A DNA stretch of 64,000 nucleotides from Talpa occidentalis (taxonomy: Eukaryota; Chordata; Mammalia; Eulipotyphla; Talpidae): the NCBI RefSeq assembly GCF_014898055.3, contig NW_023602073.1, positions 21,933,784 through 21,997,783 of the forward strand, given 5' to 3'. Below are positions 45,483 to 56,660 of this stretch, in pieces. A program made the translations under genes and the position numbers. Below the pieces are notes generated by a model, which saw nothing but the letters and a program-made list of their open reading frames with translations, ran no database searches and had not been told where the DNA came from. Position 1 is the first letter of the stretch; every line of letters begins with the position of its first letter.

Positions 45483-46384
45483 CCCTGTCCCCCATTGGTC
45501 CTGTGGACAGCCTCCGGGGCTTCCTCCAGTAACATCAACCTGTGCCCTCCCAGGTAAGTTCTCACATGCCCCAGGACCCAGCACCTCTGCCCTCTTTGGG
45601 GGCCTGTGTAATGCCCCTCCCCACCCCTCTTCTGTCCACACATCATTTCTCACTCCTCATCAGCAGCCACATAGCCACATCTCCCTACTCATGCCCCTTC
45701 CCACCTCTTCCCTGCATAGGCGTTTCCCCATCCAGACCGAAACCTTAGTATCCTGGCTGCAGTTTCACTGTCTGTGTGTCCTGGTCCCACAGGTTAGGGT
45801 GCAAATGCTTGCGGGTGGGTTTGCTGTCAGCTGGGCTGTCAGGTAGCCTGGGTACAGACTTTCTGGGGAAATCATGAAACAGAATAGCCCATGAGATGTG
45901 GGGCGTGGGGGATGCAGATCCAACCAGAGGCTAGAACCAGGGGGAGCAGTATTCCCCGAAGTGCCGGGTACCTGGACCCACCACATGCCCAGGGTCCTCC
46001 TGCAGGTCTGTGTAGTCCTCCCTGCCAACCTCTCTCCAGTATCACCATTCACGAGGGAAGCTTGACTTAGTATCCTAGCTCCTTGGTGCAGATTTAGATG
46101 GTGGCACTTGAAAGACTTACTTGCTTGTAGAACAGGGGCTAGCAAACTTTCCCTATTCAGGGCCAAAGAATATTTTTACCATGCCTGACACAGTCTCTGT
46201 CACAACCACCCCATTCTGCCACTGCAGAAGACACAGGCACCTTGGGGTACAGTTTCCAGGCATACACAGCACACAGTGACACTGAGGGATGCTGGGTATC
46301 AGACACAGTGTTCCCTGGCTATACTGGAGATACTTAGTAGTTAGTATCCACAGAGCATTTCACCATGGACCAGGCAAAACACTT
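45483..46384. other. Intergenic DNA, no gene seen
   Basis: Single-copy or very old repeat. ORFs carry no recognisable domains. Confidence 0.45.
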
Positions 46385-47030
46385 TTTTAAACTTGTATTA
46401 ATAACACTAGTTTACATTGCTGCCTGTGTATTCCAAGCATAGTTCCCCCCTTCAAGTGCTGTCATCACACCACACCTACCACAGCAGCACCCACAGTCCA
46501 TCACCCTATTTCACTGCACACCCTCCTCACTTTGTTCTCCCCTCTGGCAGCCTCAGTTCTACTATGAAATTTCTGGGTCCATATTTAGTTTGGCTTTATC
46601 TGGCTGATTGGTTTCTCTATAATTCACATGTAAGTGACACCACATGGTATTTGTCTTTCTCTTTCTGGCTTATCTCATCATCCTCTCCAACTTCATCCAC
46701 GTTGTTGCAATTGGTAAGAGTGTATCCTTTTTGATGGCTGAGTAGTATTCCATTGTGTATACAGACCACATCTCCCTGATCCACCCATTTGTTCTGGGCC
46801 AATTAGGTTGTTTCTGTAACTAGGTTATTGCAAATAGTGCTGCAATACACAGAGGGGTGCATATTTCCTTTTGAATTAGTGCTTTTTGCATTCTTTGGAT
46901 AGATATGTAAGAATGGAATTACTAGGTCCAATGACAGATTCATTTTTGATCTTCTAAGAAACCTCCACACTCTTTTCCACAGAGGCTGGATGAGTCTACA
47001 TTCTAGGGTGTTTTCTCTTTTAAACCTACT
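46385..47030 (-). mobile_element. L1 3' end, reverse orientation
   Basis: AACTTGTATTAATAACACTA (UTR), CTGGCTTATCTCATCATCCT, GGCTGAGTAGTATTCCATTG, GGTGCATATTTCCTTTTGAA and TAGATATGTAAGAATGGAAT follow antisense L1 3' UTR and ORF2-end order. Confidence 0.88.
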
Positions 47031-47033
47031 ACA

Positions 47034-47300
47034 GGTCCCCCCTGGTGAAACAAGGGGTTAAGACACAACTTATGAAGTTATCACCAGCCACTGCAGCACA
47101 AGTTCGATCCCCAGCCAGGGAGCTACTCACATGGTGCAGCAGACCTCTCCTGTCTCACCCACTGCTCCCCTCAGCAGTGTATTTCAGTCAGTCCTCCTGT
47201 TCTGTCCTTCACTCTGTCTCTGTTGAGTCTTCTCACTCCCCACACTTCTGGCCTATTCCCCATTTCTTGTATGTATAAATAAATAAATCTTAAAAAAAAA
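47034..47300 (+). mobile_element. tRNA-derived SINE, 'TTAAGACACA' type
   Basis: Head GTCCCCCCTGGTGAAACAAG, B box GTTCGATCCC, tail CTTGTATGTATAAATAAATA. Inserted at the end of the preceding L1 piece. Confidence 0.9.
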
Positions 47301-47309
47301 ACCACATAC

Positions 47310-47420
47310 AACCACCTAAAATAGTTATTACTACTATTACCCCTATTTTTCAGATTAGGACACTGAGGCTCACAAAAAGATGCTGACTTCCCCAGAGCTG
47401 CAGGCGGAGCCCATGCCCAG
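47310..47420 (+). mobile_element. MIR SINE, old
   Basis: TTACTACTATTACCCCTATT, TTTCAGATTAGGACACTGAG and GCTCACAAAAAGATGCTGAC match the MIR core. Confidence 0.6.
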
Positions 47421-47454
47421 GCTACCTCCGAATGGCAGCTGGAAACCAGGGTCT

Positions 47455-47590
47455 ACTCCTTCATCCCTTCACACATCAGCTGTGCGGCTCTGGGAACATC
47501 TCCCTGAACCTGTTTCCTCATCTTCCAAATGGGGATCATTGCTCCTCTGGGGCCGTTAGTGTAGTACATAGTACTTGTGAAATTGTACTA
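47455..47590 (-). mobile_element. MIR SINE, old
   Basis: GCTGTGCGGCTCTGGGAACA, then CCTGAACCTGTTTCCTCATC and TTCCAAATGGGGATCATTGC are the reverse-orientation MIR order, head-to-head with the preceding MIR. Confidence 0.6.
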
Positions 47591-47599
47591 TGGCACTGG

Positions 47600-48439
47600 T
47601 GTGAAGGACAAGGCAACTGGTGTGAGGGCTTTACTGAGCTATTGTTCACCTACCATACAAAGTAAACAATGCAACAGCTTTACGACATCTCTGGGTTGAG
47701 GGGCCATCACCCCAATCGATGGTAGAAGATTCTTATCACCCTCAGTAGAGAGCCTGTACATATCAGGTCACTCCACACCCCCACCCAACTCCACCCTGAG
47801 ACAGCCCCTCCGCAGCAGGGGAACGAGGAACCCATTCATTTATTTGCTCCTTCATGCACCAGGTATTAACTGAGCACCTGCTATGAACCTGTCAACCTGG
47901 GTTTAAAGTCCAGCTCTCCTGGCAGAGTCATTAAGCCTACCTAGTGTGCAAAGTGGGGCAAAAAGCCCAACCTCCTAAGTAATTTATGAGGAGTATCAAG
48001 TTCTCAAGTAGTGCTTGGCCAAGGATGGTCACCTGGTAGGTCTTAGCTGTCAGCCACTAGACGCAACAGGGAGCAAAGACAAAGTCCCTGCACTCCCACA
48101 GCTTATGTTCTAATGTCAAGGGGGGGGGCGGGCAGGAGGGGAGACAAAGAAACGAAGTAATAAAGAGGTCACATGATGAGAAACACTGTGAAGAAAATGA
48201 CATGGGAACAAAGAGGCTGTGGGGGTTGGGGCAGGCACCTCTGTGGGGCAGATTAGGTGTTTGGGAAGAATTGACACAAGAGCAGAAACCTGGGGAGGGT
48301 GAAGGAACCGGCCAGGAGTAGAACATACCAGAGAAAGGACCAGTCCGTGCAAAACTGAGCAGAAACATGTTTGCCATGGAGGTAGGTGGGTGTGGGTCCC
48401 AGAAAGAGAAGTAGCATCAGGGGTTAAGGTTGAGCGAGT
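47600..48439. other. Intergenic DNA with a possible third MIR
   Basis: CATTTATTTGCTCCTTCATG, then CTGAGCACCTGCTATGAACC (about 47836-47888), matches the common mammalian repeat motif of MIR/L2 type. No gene recognised. Confidence 0.4.
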
Positions 48440-48556
48440 GAGGCAAAGAGGGGACTGAGCCAAAGTCCTGTTGGACCTCCCAGGACAGAGAAGGAACTTT
48501 CCCTGTGACATACACCCAACAGAGTTCCCTGCTCGGGAGCAGGGGGAGCTCCCAAG
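48440..48556 (+). repeat. Duplicated block, part A (first copy)
   Basis: GAGGCAAAGAGGGGACTGAG, AAAGTCCTGTTGGACC and CAGAGAAGGAACTTT through GCTCCCAAG recur at 50774-50887. Confidence 0.8.
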
Positions 48557-48980
48557 TGCAGGGTAAGTGATGATCTGGCTTTTCTGCCCTCCCGCCATTA
48601 GGATTAATGATGGATCCCTATGGTCCTGAATGCCTTCCTGATGGCGGGCACCTGGAGTGGGGTGTGGGCATGTGTAGGGGGGTACACCTGGGCTGAGACT
48701 GGGCTTCTAAGGGTGGCATCACGGGGACACCAGCAGCAGAGAACAAGAGCAGGATGAAAGAAAAGCAGAAAGAGAACAGGACCAGCAGGGAACAAAGAAG
48801 AGAGCAAGAGTAGCTGTAGTGGAAGAAACCAGCAGAAGACAGAGAATGAGACCATGAGAGAACGCCAGAGAGCCCAGAAAGAGTGAAGATTCACCAGGGG
48901 CTGGGAGGCCTGCCAGCCTCCTGCCTCCCCTGGCCCCCTCCCACCCCCCCACCTGCCTTATACCTGGTAAAATCCCAATA

Positions 48981-49280
48981 AAAGCCTGAAAAAGGGTCTC
49001 CCTGGTGGCGAAGGCGTTTGAGCGCAGCGCGCTGTTAAGCTGTTCGTAGACTCTGCAGCGTGGGTTTAATCCCTGCCGGCAGGTGAGAATCCCACCTGGT
49101 GTGGCAGACCTCTCCTGTCTCGCCCGCGGCTCCCCTCAGCAGTGTATTTCATCAGTCTGCCTGTTCTGTTTCCCGCTCTGTCTCTGGTGAATCCTCTCAC
49201 CCTCCCACGCATCTGGCCTGTGCCCTGTTCTTGTATAAAAATAATTTAAAAAATCTTTTTAAAAAAAAAGCCTGAAAAAG
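48981..49280 (+). mobile_element. tRNA-derived SINE, 'GCGCTGT' type, 14-bp duplication
   Basis: Head GGTCTCCCTGGTGGCGAAGG, GGTTTAATCC B box, tail TTCTTGTATAAAAATAATTT. Direct repeats AAAGCCTGAAAAAG at 48981-48994 and 49267-49280. It splits the 48.44-49.53 kb duplicated unit. Confidence 0.92.
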
Positions 49281-49361
49281 CCATCGAGGGCTCCAGGACC
49301 CTCCTTTACCTGTCTGCACAGGATCATAGAGATCCTGCTCTGTCCCTTCCTGTCACTACAC

Positions 49362-49530
49362 CAAGCTTGGTGATAAAACACACATGAAGTGCACACACCA
49401 ACAGTAGAAAACCTCCCCCACCCCCAATTCCAGGGGCTGCCTCGATGCATCCACCGGCCAGGGCAGGTGCAGCAGCCTCAATCACCTGGCACCTTCCACT
49501 GGCTCCCCTGTCCTCTCATGGCTGGTTTGT
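49362..49530 (+). repeat. Duplicated block, part B (first copy)
   Basis: CAAGCTTGGTGATAAAACAC, ACAGTAGAAAACC, CCCCCAATTCCAGGGGCTGC and CACCTTCCACTGGCTCCCCT recur at 50884-51028. Confidence 0.8.
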
Positions 49531-50773
49531 CCAAGCCCAGCTACCAGGGTAGCCGAAATCTTGTGGGAGGGTAATGATTGGAGAGTAAAGTCCCGGAGAA
49601 ACAGACTTTTCAATCTGCCCTTGTACAACCTGAATGGGAAGACTGCAGGTGTGTCGGCAACTCTCATTGCTGAACACCTGGAATTACTGTTCCTGAGAGA
49701 TTTAAAAACAGATCACAGTCTGGGGGGGGGGGCAGTAGGTGTGTCAGTGTCACCTGCAAGTCAGCCATCCTTCCCTTGAGAGATCAAATATCCTTACCTG
49801 TCTTCTGACCGTAAATTCTACACAGGTCTTTAATTTTAACCTTTCAATGAATCTAAGAGGCACTCTTTGGCACTCTTTGAAGAAACACTGTGTTCCTAAG
49901 TCCACCTTTCCTTTTGAGGTTGTGACATATGGAAGTTTGCTCTTTCCCAGAACTGGTGGCCTAGGTTGTGCTGTGGAAGTGATTCCGAATGCTTGGGTTG
50001 GAATCTGGAGAAGCCCTCACTGCTGAGACAGACTTCAGAGCCAGGTGACTTCTGGAAGGTTCTGTCCTGCTCACTAGTGGGGCTGAATTCTCTGACTCCC
50101 GCAGCTGCTGGGAGGACAGCACGCCAGTGTCTTGATCGCCACCTAGTGGTCATGCTCTGAGGTGCTGGGATTAGCCTACTGGTGGGATCTTACCAGAGCA
50201 TGGAGACCCTCTGGCACTTGCTCACAGCCAGGGATCTTGCTGTGCCTCCTCTGTGGAATGTGTAGATACTAGAACATGCTGCATAAGTAGTGAGGCAGGT
50301 TCACAATTTAATCCACATTGAAGCACTTAGAACGTTGTATGTGCATATGAGCTTTGGCCATTGCTGTGAATAGTCTTGAAAGTCCAGATAAAGCTTCCAG
50401 GTAAGATACAAGGACCCCACACACCAGAGGTCATGAACCAGGCTGGAGCAGATGGAAGGCAATAGAACCCTGTCCATCAAATTTGGGGAGACCAGAAGCA
50501 AACAAAATGCAGTGGAATCACACAGGATGGTGATAAGCTGCAGCTTTCAAAAGTCTTTTACATAAACTATCACAATCATGAAGAGGAGGAAAAAAGAGAC
50601 TCTTACAAAGACAGAGACAGATCTGAGCTGAAGGGGTGTCGATTTTCTGGGTGCCCTCCCTTCCTTCCCACACAGCCTTAAAGTGCTGATGTATGAGCGC
50701 TAGCCCACTTGTCCATCATGATGGGCCCAGTGCGTGTCCTAAGTATGGTCAGAGAGCACATGACATGGACCTT
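49531..50773. other. Intergenic DNA, no gene seen
   Basis: Single-copy sequence with a G-run near 49721-49732 and the CTCF-like motif at 50136. No supported coding region. Confidence 0.5.
50136..50152 (-). promoter_or_regulatory. CTCF-like binding site, minus orientation
   Basis: TCGCCACCTAGTGGTCA contains CGCCACCTAGTGG, fitting the reverse-complement CTCF core (YGCCMYCTRSTGG). Located in non-repeat DNA. Motif match only. Confidence 0.5.
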
Positions 50774-51028
50774 GAGGCAAAGAGGGGACTTGAGCTAAAG
50801 TCCTGTTGGACCCCCTGGAGCAGAGAAGGAACTTTTCCTATTATATACGCCAGGGATCCCTGCTTGGGAGCTGGGAGAGTTCCCAAGCTAGGTGACAAAC
50901 CACACACGAGGTGGCTCACATCAGCAGTAGAAAGTCACCCCCAATTCCAGGGGCTGCCTGGGCACTCCCACCTGCCAGGCTGGTGCAGCCTCACTCAACT
51001 GACACCTTCACTGGTTCCCCTCCCATGG
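50774..51028 (+). repeat. Duplicated block, parts A and B fused (second copy)
   Basis: Part A (50774-50887) and part B (50884-51028) are contiguous here, whereas in the first copy about 800 bases separate them. The join falls in a shared CAAG, pointing to a microhomology deletion. Possibly an old LTR-type repeat; family not recognised. Confidence 0.75.
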
Positions 51029-51882
51029 GGCAACTGATCTGCAATCCCAAATCCTTACAAGTAAGTGAATTGACATCTGCTGGCCCACCAGAAGACTTGC
51101 CCATCCTTGTTACCTGCTTGAACACCTACTTTGTGCAGACAGAAAATCCACACCATCTGAATTGTCTGTCAGTTGCTGTTGCTATTATTGTTTTTAGGAT
51201 TCTATTTCTTCAAAGAGACTAGCTTTTCTCTTTGGGGCCAGAACCCCGGAGCCACGTCACAAACAAAGCCAAATAGAGCCCTTTCTAGAGGAGTTAACAG
51301 TCTGCTGTGCTTTATTTGCCAACACGCTCTTCACTTGAAGTCACTGGCCATCTCTGATTCAGTTAATTGTCTCAACCCTTTACATGCCCACTGTATAAAT
51401 CTGTGGCTGGAGTCACGCACACCCATTGCCTCAGGTTTCTGCTAGTGATGACCACGAGGAAGTGACCTTCTCTGGCTACTTGGCCAAGAACAAAAGGCCC
51501 TTCCTTACCTTGACTCGAAAATATTACGTGCTGTGTCCTTTTCATGGAGCCAGCCTCAAAAAAGACAGGCTTGTTAGATGGCTATTTGGCTTGTGTCTGT
51601 CTTCTGACAGTCTCTAGCGAGGTGGGTTTCATCACAGTTTTGTTTCCCCATGAGGAGAAGGTTGCACAGGGAGATGAAGGCACGAGTTCTCCCCTCTACA
51701 GGAGCCCAGAAGGAATAGAACTCAGGCTGCTCACCCAAGATCCCGACGCAGAGTTCAGGCTGACACTTAAGATGCATACATTTATTCCAAATTTCCATCC
51801 CCCAAGTTGTAGTAAGTTCCAAATATGAACCACAGAATAAAGAGGTCCATTTCTATCATCAAAATGTCACACACACACCCCA
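51029..51882. other. Intergenic DNA, no gene seen
   Basis: Single-copy or decayed repeat sequence; no recognisable coding region. Confidence 0.45.
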
Positions 51883-52159
51883 GGCCTCCCCAGTGGTGCT
51901 GTGGGTTGAGCACAGCGCTGTGAAGCTGTCCGCAGCCTCTGTAGCGCAGGTTCGATTCCCGGCCTGCCAAGGAGATTCCCACATGGCGCAGCAGACCTCT
52001 CCTGTCTCGCCCCCTGCTCCCCTCAGCAGTGTATTTCATCTGTCTGACTGTTCTGTTCCCTCCTCTGTCTCTGGTCAATCCTCTCACCCTCCTGCGCCTC
52101 TGACCTGTACTCCATTTCTTGTATAAAAATAAACAAATCTTACAAAAAAAAAAAAAAAA
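51883..52159 (+). mobile_element. tRNA-derived SINE, 'GCGCTGTGAAG' type
   Basis: Head AGGCCTCCCCAGTGGTGCTG, B box GTTCGATTCCC, body GGCGCAGCAGACC, tail TTGTATAAAAATAAACAAAT then poly(A). Target duplication not clear. Confidence 0.9.
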
Positions 52160-52409
52160 GTCATGCCCCAGATTTCTACTTTTTTCTGCTTTTGCCCATG
52201 ACAAGAACCGCACTGGAGTGAACTAGCATCTCTGAAATGGTGAGGCCCGGCTGGGCCCACCTTCCTGTGGGTCAGCAGGGCACAGCCTGGCTCTAGTGAC
52301 TCAGCCTCAGTGTCAAGTGGGATTGTTTTTTTCTCAATGACATTATTACAAAGCAATGTTATTCAAGGACTTATGGATAGCCTGAAGAACTGAAAGCAGG
52401 GCCTGAAAA

Positions 52410-52855
52410 GGAGATCTTACACTTACGCACATACCTGCTTTATTCATAACAGCCAAAAGATAGACCCAAGCCAGGTGCCCATTGACCAGGTGTGGATAGA
52501 CAAAATGTGGTGGGTGGGGTGGGCTGTTCCTCAGCCTGAGAAAGGAAAATCTGACATAGCTTATCATGGACGAAGCTTTAAGATTTGAGGGTAAATGAAA
52601 CGAGCCACATCCTAGCCCCCAGGGAGGCAGGTGCATAGACAGGAGGACAGAGGTAGGCCCAGGGTTGGGGGAGAGCAGGTGAGGAGTTGGTATTTAAAGA
52701 TCCGGAGTTTTAGCTTGGGAACTTGAGAAAGTTCTAGCAATGAGTACACAGCTCTAGGAATGTACTTCATGCCATAGCTTGTACACTGGAAATGGTTAAA
52801 ATAGTACATTTCATGTAAAGTATATTTTTTTTACTATAATAAAAAGATATTTGGG
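52410..52855 (+). mobile_element. Old L1 3' end
   Basis: TATTCATAACAGCCAAAAGA, ACAAAATGTGGTGGGTGG, and later GTACACTGGAAATGGTTAAA then ACTATAATAAAAAG follow the sense order of an old L1 (L1M class) 3' end. Confidence 0.7.
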
Positions 52856-53234
52856 GTGTAAGAGAGGGGACACCCCCGACGTCCTCAGAGTCCTGCCATG
52901 TAGGGACCTGTTCTTGACTCTTCTCTGCTGTGCTTGGGGCTCCGGGTCAGGTGGGTGTGGGGAACAGTGGAAGTCGGTGACTCTGGGCAGGGCAGCAGAG
53001 CCCCCTCCCCATGGCACCAGGCTCATGCCCAAGTGGCAGGGAGACAAGATGAGCCCTACAAACAGTCCAACAGACACACATACATTGCAAACTGGATTCA
53101 GGAGACTCTGGAGCTGCATAAACATTGGAAGAAAGCCAACAGGCTGCTCCAAACACGAGATTAGGGGACCAGTGCAGAGGTCTGTTTTACGGGAAAATGG
53201 GGTACCTGGGACGGGGAAGGGTGATGTCTCTTTT

Positions 53235-53515
53235 TTCCAGCTTTATTGCGATATAATTGATGTACTACAGTGTGTAAGTTTAAGGGTTCAGTGTGTTGAT
53301 CGGATATTTCTATGTGGCAACACAGCTACAATGGTGACCTTCGTTAACTCTTTCATGCCCTCGCATAAGAATCCCCTCTATTTTGTGGGGAGAACATTTC
53401 AGCTCTACTAGCTTAGCAATTCCTAAGTATACAAAACAGGGTTGCTAAATATAATCACCACGCTGGACTTTGGATTCCCAGAACCTACTCAATTTATAAC
53501 TAAGATCTCTCTTTT
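53235..53515 (-). mobile_element. Old L1 3' UTR, reverse orientation
   Basis: TCCAGCTTTATTGCGATATA, ATTGATGTACTACAGTGTGT, TAGCTTAGCAATTCCTAAGT and ATAATCACCACGCTGG match the antisense L1M 3' UTR order. Confidence 0.7.
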
Positions 53516-53575
53516 TTCTGTTCTGGGGTTTTTCAGAGCCATGGGGAAAAGGGAGGTTTCCTTTTGTGACACAAC

Positions 53576-53592
53576 AGCGCCATCTGATGGAC
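53576..53592 (-). promoter_or_regulatory. CTCF-like binding site, minus orientation
   Basis: AGCGCCATCTGATGGAC fits the common GCGCCATCTGNTGG class of reverse-complement CTCF motifs. It lies just after an old L1 3' end. Motif match only. Confidence 0.45.
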
Positions 53593-53599
53593 AAAGCTG

Positions 53600-54360
53600 A
53601 TATGACGCAAAGTTTCTCTGCAGGGAGCGCTCCCTAATGCCTGCGTCTGAGCTCCTGGTTCTAACCACACAGCCCAACTCTCAACCTTAAATGTCAAGGA
53701 TTTTCAGAGGGAGTCCAGAGAGGATGCTTCCATTTCTGCAAGCCAAATATTTGGGGCAAAAATCATTCTGAATATGAAAGAGTCTTTTCTGGCACTTGCA
53801 TTTCAGATGAGGGTCTGATCATTAGCATTTCATTTGACACTGAAAATATCCACTAAAATACACTCCAGGAAACACTCAGTCCTGCTCATAAGAAAGAGCA
53901 CAAGGAGACTTTATCATAGCCAGCGAGATGAAACGTGGGCAAGTCAAATTGCCCCTACAAATGATATTGGAGTTATCTGAGAAAATTTACTTTGGAAGTA
54001 GAACATCTTGGATATGTTTATCCAAATCAAGGTTAGAAAGGGAAAGTGTTTTCAAATAATAAGTTGCCTATGATCACGATTGTTGAGCTGACCTGGAAAA
54101 GTGGGCCCAGTTGGGAGGATCTTATCCCCAGTGCGGCTCCAGGGGCTGAGAAAGCAGAAGCTCAGCATGTCTCTCGGCGCCTTCCTGTGGCATCACCAAA
54201 CCCTCCCTTTGTGGGATATTTCCCATCAACCTACAATCCCCCTGTCATTTCTCCCATTACAAAAACAGGTGACGCTCTCTTATCTTATTTTTCTCTCCCC
54301 ATTCTCTGCTCATGTCTGCAGCAAAACTCCCAGAAGGACTTTTTTATAATCTCTGTCCTC
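53600..54360. other. Intergenic DNA, no gene seen
   Basis: Single-copy or very diverged sequence. No supported coding region. Confidence 0.45.
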
Positions 54361-55450
54361 ACTTCCACGTTTGAACTCACTCCACTATCTCTTCCTCCTC
54401 TACCACCCACCAGGGCTGCTCCCGTCCAGTCCCCAAGTCTTCTGTATCCCCAGCATCTTCCCTATCTCAGCAGCCCCTTGCACTGATGAGATGTTCACAT
54501 CCTTCTCAAAAGCCTTTCCCTCTGACCCCCAGAACCCCACCCACTTCTGGTTTTCCCTCTTCCTGTGGGGTCTCCCCTGCTGTTGCATCTTCCTAACCAA
54601 TAAGTATTGGAGAGTATTGGGGTGAGGGGCAGTCTTCCCATCTCCCCTAGGTTCATGCCTTTAATTGCAGCCTATGCCAACAGTGCCCAGCGTGGTATCT
54701 CCTACTCAGACTCTCTCCTATATCCCAAGTGCCTCCCTGCACCTCTATTCATTTATGGAACAGACAACCCAAAATGTAAATTCTCCCAACTAAAGCCCTG
54801 TTCTCCCGTGAAGCCTGCTCCTCCACAGCCACCCACTTGCCCAGATCTAAAGTCTTGGGGTCAACGTGGACTTCCACCTTTCTCACATCCGCTGCATGCA
54901 ATCCCTCAGAAAAGTCATTTGATGTTATCTTCAAAGTGGATCCAAATCCAGCTACTTTTCACTATCACTGCCCAGGCCAAGCCACTGCAATCTCTCACCG
55001 GCATTACCATCTCCTAATCGTTCAGCCTTCTCCCAGTCTATTTTCAACATGGCACCCACGTTGAGATAACCCAGGTGTTGTCACCTTCTCTCTCCAGTGA
55101 CTTCTCACAAGGAATAGTCAGAGTCATTGTTTTACCTGCAAGGTCCCACATGAGACGCTCTCCAGCATCCCCCTATGGTGCTCCCCATGTCACCTCTTTG
55201 GTCCTTTCTCCTAAGTGCTCCCTCCATCTGCTCTCCCTATCACACCTGCCTATGCTGGTCTGGGGCTTTTTCCCCATGTGCCCCTGGCTTAGCTTCCAAC
55301 CTCTAAGGGGCTTCCTGGCCACATAGTTCTACCTCCTGTCCTCTCTGATATTTCCCACAGCTGGTATTCCTGCTTTGTTTGTCCTTTAGTGCCTTCTCTC
55401 CAGTCAGATGCAATGTGTTCCCTTAAGTAGGGCCCTCTGTGTCATTTGCT
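54361..55450. mobile_element. Old interspersed repeat, family unresolved
   Basis: CT-rich segments such as CTCTCACCGGCATTACCATC, AGCCTTCTCCCAGTCTATTT and CAACATGGCACCC resemble a common ancient mammalian LINE-derived repeat (L2-like). The match is from memory and loose. No coding potential. Confidence 0.4.
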
Positions 55451-55609
55451 GTGGCTGCCCCCATGCCTAAGATGGCACCTGACTCCTGGTAGACACTCTA
55501 TCACCACTTGTTGACAAATTAAGGGACCAACATGGGGTGATGGAAAACATTTGGCTGTAGGGGCCAAGATTTGGATGTGAGGCCTGGGTTTGACCTTTAT
55601 TAGCCAAAG

Positions 55610-56660
55610 ATCTCTAAGATAAAACACTAAAAGGATAATCCATAAAAGAGCAAATTAACAACTTGGATTTTATTAAAATTTAAAACTTCTCTGTTTTGAG
55701 GGAAAAAGATTGTTATGAGAATGAAAAGACTAGCCAAAGACTGGGAGAAAGTATTTGTAAATTGTATAGCTGATAAAGGACTTGGATCCAGCATATATAA
55801 AGAATTCTCAAAATTCAACAATAATAAATAACTCAACTTTTTAGAATAGGCAGAACATTTAAACAGACATTTCATCAAACAAGCTATAGCGTAGCAAATA
55901 TACAATGAAAAGATGTTCAACTACACTGTATTAGTCATGAGAGAAATGTAAATTAAAACCTCAGTGAGGTAGGGCTACATACCTATGAACTACATAGACT
56001 GACCACAGTCTTTATCAGGACACAGAGGAGCTGGGACTCTCATACCTGGCAAAGCAGGATGAAAACAGTGTAGCTACTTTGGAAAAAAAAAAAAGTTGGG
56101 CAGTTTCTCAGACATGATCTAAATAATGCAAAATAAACTTTTAAACTTTTAAACTAGGACCCTAGTGGTTACCAGAGGGAAAGAGAAAGGTAGAAGACAA
56201 ATCAGCAGAAATAAGACAAGGGTATAGTGAGGGATAGGCTTCAACTTTCAGGGGTGAACTTAACGTAGTATATACACATCTTGATTCTCCATGATGAACA
56301 CCTGAAACTTACATTATATTATGTTATAATGCAATACTACTTCATAAAAGAAAAGGAGTTTGGCAGCTTCTTAAAAATTTAAACATATATCTATCCCAAG
56401 AACCAGATATTCTGTTATCCAAAACAAATTAAAGCACATATTACTTGTACATGAGGACTCAGCAGCTTTATTTGTAAGTGTCCCCAAAAGGGAAGTAAAC
56501 ATCCATCTGGAGGTAGATGGACAAATTGCCATTTAGCCATCCAATTTATTTTAAAAAATGAGTGATTGATACTTGCTCTATCATGCATTCATCTCTGAAT
56601 AATTACACTGAGTAAAAGAAGCCAGACAAACAAGAGGATCTACTGTCCAGTTCATTTAAT
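55610..56660 (+). mobile_element. Old L1, end of ORF2 and 3' region, interrupted
   Basis: AGCAAATTAACAACTTGGAT, AGACTGGGAGAAAGTATTTG, AAATTCAACAATAATAAATA, and after the nested insertion ATCCATCTGGAGGTAGATGG and AGAAGCCAGACAAACAAGAG follow sense L1 order. Full of stops. Confidence 0.82.
56111..56354 (+). mobile_element. Nested L1 3'-end insertion
   Basis: TAGTGGTTACCAGAGGGAAA, then GATGAACACCTGAAACTTAC and ATTATGTTATAATGC, is a different L1 3' terminus sitting inside the older L1. Flanks AGTTGGGCAGTTTCT and AGTTTGGCAGCTTCT look like a decayed target duplication. Confidence 0.65.

Noticed and set aside
52851..53411. 186-codon plus-strand ORF
   Set aside because: Its 3' half lies in an antisense L1 3' UTR; no recognisable product.
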